NCBI GenBank assembly: GCA_946902875.1
Contig: OX336338.1
Span: 12,143,971-12,207,970 of the forward strand
Source of the DNA: Nematopogon swammerdamellus
Lineage: Eukaryota > Arthropoda > Insecta > Lepidoptera > Adelidae
Length of the DNA: 64,000 nt
Direction: 5' to 3'
Shown here: piece after piece, positions 25,351 through 64,000 of the stretch
Layout of the letters: every line of letters begins with the position of its first letter
Numbering within the stretch: the stretch's first letter is position 1
The notes under the pieces: model-generated
Told to the model about the DNA's origin: nothing
Database searches by the model: none
Seen by the model: the letters and a program-made list of their open reading frames with translations, nothing else
Translations under genes and position numbers: made by a program

Positions 25351-25356
25351 TTTATT
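25351..25356 (-). terminator. Candidate poly(A) signal of Ack
   Basis: AATAAA on the minus strand about 22 nt after the Ack stop codon. It would give a very short 3' UTR, and a later signal could be used instead. Confidence 0.45.
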
Positions 25357-25378
25357 TATCTAAGTACATAATACTCTT

Positions 25379-58691
<33,313 letters not shown>

Positions 58692-58747
58692 CTGCACATA
58701 TATACTTTTTCATTTGTAACTCACTAAGTTTTGTAGGAACGTACATA

Positions 58748-59072
58748 CATACATAGCACACGCTGTATCCCGACAATCAGGGTAAGCAGAGTAATCGGTG
58801 TTGTGCTCTAAGGACTCTGGTAAATTACAGCACAACACCGACCACCACGTTTAGCACTGTATACGGACAAGACAACTGTCAAGCAGCAAGTAAGGCACGA
58901 AGAATCCACCTGCTGCATGACTAGGTGGAAGGACTACGCCAAGGTGAGAAGTGGCCGCCCTGTCGCCCTTTAGCGCAGTAACTTGTCCTTATCCCTTAGT
59001 CGCCTCTTACGACATACACGAGGAGAGATGCAGTGGGGCTATTCTTTTTAAGTACCGGCCCCACACGATTCG
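58748..59072 (+). repeat. Family C repeat copy
   Basis: CACACGCTGTATCCCGACAA ... TTTTTAAGTACCGGCCCCAC. The most complete copy of this family here. Confidence 0.8.
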
Positions 59073-59334
59073 TAGAAACGTATAGATGGAATTAAGGAGT
59101 GTGTCGAGTTCATGCGGCGCATTGTGTATATAAATGTGCAACATAAATTTGGAAAGCTTAAGTTGAATATAATAACTACTGCAAGCAGAAATATTTACAT
59201 AACAGCCTCTCGTACGTCGTATCTAATCGACGGGCAGAAACAATAATTGAGAATACTTAGGGCCAATTTTACCAAATTCGGTTAAAATGTAGCTAGCTAG
59301 CGGCCAGTTAACTGGACTAAAAAACAAAACAAAC

Positions 59335-59475
59335 ATACCACAAGCTGTATCCCGACAATCGGAGTAAGCAGATTAGTCGGAGTTGTGCTGCAGGTACTTA
59401 CTCTTATAAATTACAGCACAACACCGACTATCGCGTATAGCAAAGTATTCGGACAAGATAACTGTCAACTGTGTG
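59335..59475 (+). repeat. Family C 5' fragment
   Basis: CACAAGCTGTATCCCGACAA ... AAGTATTCGGACAAGATAAC, truncated. Confidence 0.7.
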
Positions 59476-60365
59476 AGAAATGTCACTTTAACAAATAGTT
59501 AAATGTCAACCGAGACTTAGCCAGAGGTGGTTAAAAGAGGACCCTTAGTGGGTTTGGTTTAGGGCTATTATTTCGAGTTCTTATCCAAACGCACAGAAAG
59601 CAACAGACGGACGCACGAGGGGCTAAGTGATAAACAATATGCTCACACCGGTGTCTTAACTCTACACTAAATCCAATAAGTCCAAACATCTACAAGCACA
59701 TTTTGATTTACCTATTCCGATTCATCATTTTGCAGGAAGCTAAAACAAGTTAAAAGTGATCTTTAGACAAGTCAGCATTGCTCAGCATAAAGTCTGCTTT
59801 TTCTTATATGTTTTATTTATAGAAAGTTTATATATATATATATATATATTATGATAAATATTAAAAACACTCTCGCGTTTTTTCAACCACTTTGTGGTGT
59901 TGTATTATTTTGTTTTGCAGTACATTATTTACACTTTTTAAATACGCTATGCCGTCTTCAGTAAGTAAAATTATAATATATGATGACAGTTATTTGAATA
60001 ATGAATGACAGGTGATGGAGATAGCTGCGTGTGCGACAAAAAAAAACCTGCTTTTAATGAGAAATATTAAGTCCTGGTGAATGATAAGCTCCTCATGACC
60101 AAATATATGATAGTTCTGTGGTTTTTAAATCTATTTCGGCTATTGGTGGTGTAAATGATTTTATGATTCTTAAAGAGAAGCATGTATTAAAAGATTCCTG
60201 GTGTGTTCTGGTATGACGTGGAATGGGTAATGGGGAGTTTGTAGTTGAGTCTGCAGTGAATCTGTGATTAGTTCATGCGGATGTGTATGGGGTTGATGGT
60301 TTCTCGAATATAGAATGAATTACAGTGTTTAAACTCTAATATATAAACACAACATTTTGTTTTAC

Positions 60366-61789
60366 AGTCGGTATAAGGCTGTGCGTGCTACCACCCTATG
60401 CAGCTGGATAGGCAACATGCTAGAATATAGAGCCATCCAGTTCACTATTAACAGCACAACTAGAGGCATCGTAGCCAAAGGATGCCCTCAAGGAGGAGTC
60501 CTGTCACCACTCCTGTGAAATCTTGTGGTGGATGACCTCATCAGACGTCTAAACACAGCAGGGCACTACACAGTAGGATATGCAGACGACCTGACTGTGC
60601 TGATTGACGGCAAATTCGAAGGCATCCAATGAAATCTGATGCACGATGCCTTCAAAATCATAAAACGATGGTGCAAAGAGTTCTCGCTTAACATCAATCC
60701 CAATAAGACTGAGCTAGTTCTCTTTACACACAAACGGAAGTTAGGCGACTTAACACTGCCAAAACTCTTCAGCACCCCAATACCCCTGGCAACAGAAGTC
60801 AAATACCTGGGAATCACACTTGACAGTATTAACTGGGCCAAACATCTTAATCTCAAAATGAATAAAGCTCGTATAGCCTTTTGGCAATGTCGCAGACTCA
60901 TAGGTAAGACATGGGGACTCAACCCTAATATTGCGCTGTGGCTATACTCAGCTATAATAAGACCTATGGTAACTTATGGTGCAGTAGTATGGTGGCCCAG
61001 GACCAAACTCAGCACAGTTATTAACAAACTCCAAAGTTTCCAGCGTCTAGCGTGCGTTGCGACCACAGGGTGCATGACAACACCCACGACAGCGATGGAA
61101 GCCATGCTCTGCCTTCCGCCTCTTGAACTTTTCATACAACAAGAGGCGGCAGCCGCAGAAATTAGGCTGAACGTCCTAGGACTGTGGAGGGCTAGTACAC
61201 AAACACCACACACGACCATACTACAGGAAATCATAAAAAACATCCCCTGATAGAGGCACCGTGTGATAGAATCAGGAAAACACACGTGTTTGACAAACAC
61301 TACTATGTAGTACTAGCTGAGGAACCTAAGGACTATTCGGGGTCCGAGGTAAGAATATACACCGACGGGTCAAAAAATGGGTCGGGAACAGGAGCAGCAG
61401 CTTTCTCACTTGACCTAAACATACATAAGACAATCACTCTAGGTATTCACAACTCAATCTTCCTGGCTGAGTGCATCGGAATAATAGAGGCAGCAGCAGC
61501 AGTACGCAACAGAGAAATCACTGGATACCAGATCAGAGTACTGTCGGACAGCGCATCGGTGCTACAGGCCCTAAACACCGTGACAATCAACTCCGGACTG
61601 ATACTCCAGTGCCACCAGGCACTAGAGGGTATAGCGGTAAACAACAAGGCAACCCTACAGTGGATCAGGGGGCACAGCGGCTCCTACGGAAACGATGCGG
61701 CGGAAGAGCTGGCTAAACGGGGCTCCAGCTGGAGTGCAGAGGGCCCGGAACCGTATGTACCCTTACCAATCAGCCAGTTCAAATATTGA
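60366..61789 (+). mobile_element. Degraded LOA/I-group LINE: RT and RNase H
   Basis: Reverse transcriptase (AKGCPQGGVLSPLL, GYADDLTVL, WCKEFSLNINPNKTELVLF, VKYLGITLDS, CRRLIGKTWGLNP) followed by RNase H (IYTDGSKNGSGTGAA, AECIGIIEAAAAV, LSDSASVLQAL, WIRGHSGSYGNDAAEELAKR). Two in-frame TGA stops lie in the RT part (60518 and 60630) and one frameshift near 61247 separates RT from RNase H, so it is dead. The 5' half (endonuclease, ORF1) is missing. LINEs that carry RNase H belong to the I/LOA/R1 groups; the long LKMNKARIAFWQCRR segment suggests LOA. Its 3' end directly abuts Penelope-like sequence. Confidence 0.85.
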
Positions 61790-63063
61790 AGATTGGGATA
61801 TTGTGTGAGTAAATTTTAGAGTGCTCTGATTGTTGAGTTTATTTAAAAAAATTGATAAGCTTTTTTCATTGTCTGTCCAGATTATGAAAATGTCATCTAT
61901 AAAACGGTGCCAGATGAACGGCTTGATTGTTGATTGTTATAAAAATGTTTGTTCAAATTTAGACATAAACAGGTTTGCGTACGAGGGTGCCATACGGGTG
62001 CCCATGGCAGTACCGCTGATTTGCAAGTAGTACTGGTCCTCAAACTGAAAAAAAATTGTTGTTTAGTACTGTTTGGCTCAGATGTGTGAGAAATTCTGTT
62101 GTAGGTGAGTGTGGTGCTGGTCTTTTGTTCAAGTAAAACTGAACTGCGTCAAGTCCGTTGTCATTTGGTATGTTGGTGTATAGTGATACTACGTCTATTG
62201 TTACAAGGAATACTGGTTGATTAGGAAAATTTATTGATTTCAGGACGTCAAGAAAGTGGTAAGTGTCTTCAATGAATGATGGTTGGGGTTTCACTATTGG
62301 TTGAAGATGGTAGTCTACAAATGCTGATATTCTTTCCATGGGACAGTCATAAGAAGCTACTATTGGTCTGCCTGGATTGTTTTCTTTGTGGATTTTAGGT
62401 AACATGTAAAAGTGCGGTGTACGTGGATGAGGGAGGATTAGTGAGTTTATTGTATTTTAATTCAGTCCTTCGTCTGGTGCGTTGGTGTCTAAGTAATCTT
62501 TGATGGTACTGGTTATTTCTTCGCATTTCTGCCTTGTTTAGTTTCATGTAATGTTCTTCGTTATTAAGTGGTCTATATCCTTCATTGGTGTAATTCGTCC
62601 GATCTTGTATTACCGTAGTCGAACCTTAATCTGCTGGTAAAATGATAATTGTTTTATCTTTTTTCAATTTGTGTAGTGCTAACTTCTCGTCTCTTGTCAT
62701 GTTATCAGCTTGACTTTGTAATGTGGCAGTGTAACTATCGTCTAATAATTTGGTAAGTAAGTTGGTACTAAATATTTCAATGGGATGGTTGGCTGGTAGG
62801 GGTGGTGGTTCGTAACGCGATTGTGGTTTAAATTTGTTTAAGCTTTCGTGTATTTCCTCTCGATTTATGTTGATGTTGCCCAGTGGGTGTGTTTTGCAGT
62901 AGTGTTTCCATTTTAAGCTTCGGCAGAATCGTATTGTGTCAGATAACAGGTCTCTTTTATTAAGTGCTTTTGTTGGGCAGAACGAAAGTCCTTTGGATAG
63001 AACACATTGTTCCATCTCCGTTAACCTCTTATTAGATAAATTTACATACCACTTTCTTGACAT
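61790..63063 (-). mobile_element. Penelope-like element fragment, minus strand
   Basis: Minus strand from 63063: N-terminal segment (MSRKWYVNLSNKRLTEMEQC ... KKDKTIIILPAD), an in-frame stop and frameshifted stretch, then LPKIHKENNPGRPIVASYD, FLVTIDVVSLYTNIPN (first catalytic Asp) and NNNFFS. A +1 shift at a T8 run leads to [23 protein letters not shown] sequence and FIDDIF. This order is that of Penelope-like RTs. It ends abruptly at the LINE at 61789. Not functional. Confidence 0.85.
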
Positions 63064-64000
63064 CCTGAAATCAATAAATCTTCCTAATCAACCAGTATTC
63101 CTTGTAACAATAGACGTAGTATCACTATACACCAACATACCAAATGACGACGGACTTGACGCAGTTCAGTTTTACTTGAACAAAAGACCAGCACCACACT
63201 CACCTTCAATAGAATTTCTCACACATCTGAGCCAAACAGTACTAAACAACAATTTTTTTTCAGTTTGAGGACCAGTACTACTTGCAAATCAGCGGTACTG
63301 CCATGGGCACCCGTATGGTACCCTCGTACGCAAACCTGTTTATGTCTAAATTTGTACAAACATTTTTAGAACAATCAACAATCAAGCCGTTCATCTGGCA
63401 CCGTTTTATAGATGACATTTTCATAATGTGGACAGACAATGAACAAAGCTTATCAATTTTTATTTTAAATAAACTCAACAATCAGAGCACTCTAAAATTT
63501 ACTCACACAATATCCCAATCTTCAATCACTTTCCTCGATGTCGAAATTACACTAGTAAATAATAGATTCATAACATCCGTTCACACTAAACCGACAAATA
63601 AATTCCAATACCTTCACTTCGATAGTTGTCACCCACCTCACACCAAAAGATCTATTCCATATTCACTGTCAATACGCGGTAGCAGAATTTGCAATGACTT
63701 TAATACGCTGGGCGCATATAAAGAAAAAATCTATAACGCACTGACGAACAGACATTATCCCACAAGTCTGCTGAACAAACAGATAAACAAACCATACTAC
63801 AACCATAAAAAACCAAAACAGAGCGACCGACTACGATTTATAACAAAATACTTCGACGGAGCATCAAAAATAAGAAACCTAATCAAAGAAAACATAGCAA
63901 TACTCACACACGACGATACAAAAGTCGTCACACACTTACTTGAAAAACCACCACAAATAGTTTACAAACAAAACCCAAACTTTAAAACAATTTTATCTAA
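63037..64000 (+). mobile_element. Penelope-like element fragment, plus strand
   Basis: Begins inside the RT (TYHFLDILKSINLPNQPV), with FLVTIDVVSLYTNIPN. The same T8 frame break lies at 63253-63260, then an open frame runs to the window end without a stop: [25 protein letters not shown] (catalytic pair), FLDVEITLVNNRF, TKPTNKFQYLHFDSCHPPHT. The GIY-YIG endonuclease typical of the family would be beyond 64000. Head to head with the minus-strand fragment. Confidence 0.88.

Overview
The window looks like nuclear DNA of an insect, most likely a moth or butterfly. It is AT-rich and intron-rich, and it is crowded with SINEs, MITEs and degraded non-LTR elements of types that are typical of Lepidoptera. 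The species cannot be named from the sequence. There is no operon structure, no rRNA, no CRISPR array and no bacterial-type gene.

One clear cellular gene is present. On the minus strand, 58691 down to 25379, 21 exons form the 3' part of an activated-Cdc42 kinase gene (Ack/TNK2 family). All splice sites are GT-AG and the phases are compatible at every junction. The joined exons give exactly 3003 nt, that is 1000 codons plus a stop. They encode the second half of a tyrosine kinase domain (HRDLAARN and DFG present), an SH3 domain, a CRIB motif, a long low-complexity linker carrying two YQN motifs, and C-terminal UBA-like segments. The 5' exons (kinase N-lobe and start codon) were not found before the window ends at 64000.

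The first 25 kb lies downstream of Ack. It holds a GC-rich block (about 2440-3420) ending in a TATA/initiator promoter and a short THAP-like first exon on the plus strand; a 2.6 kb foldback element made of about 108-bp units (3928-6546) with a candidate 6-bp target duplication; a Ty3/gypsy Gag-like fragment (10186-10473); a 557-bp nearly perfect hairpin (11805-12361); two adjacent perfect palindromes (12638-12725); four apparently identical 111-bp tandem copies (13494-13937); a jockey-like RT fragment (about 16849-17300); a MITE cluster (20090-21532); and a 569-bp TIR element flanked by GATTAC (24601-25169).

The Ack introns hold two tRNA-headed SINE families that share a body, two further short repeat families, RTE-type LINE tails, a 3.5 kb element with about 0.5 kb inverted ends (43385-46929), a pogo/Tigger-like element and a 0.5 kb segmental duplication. 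The large 5' intron (58692-64000) holds a degraded LOA/I-group LINE that abuts two Penelope-like element fragments lying head to head, the second of which runs off the window.
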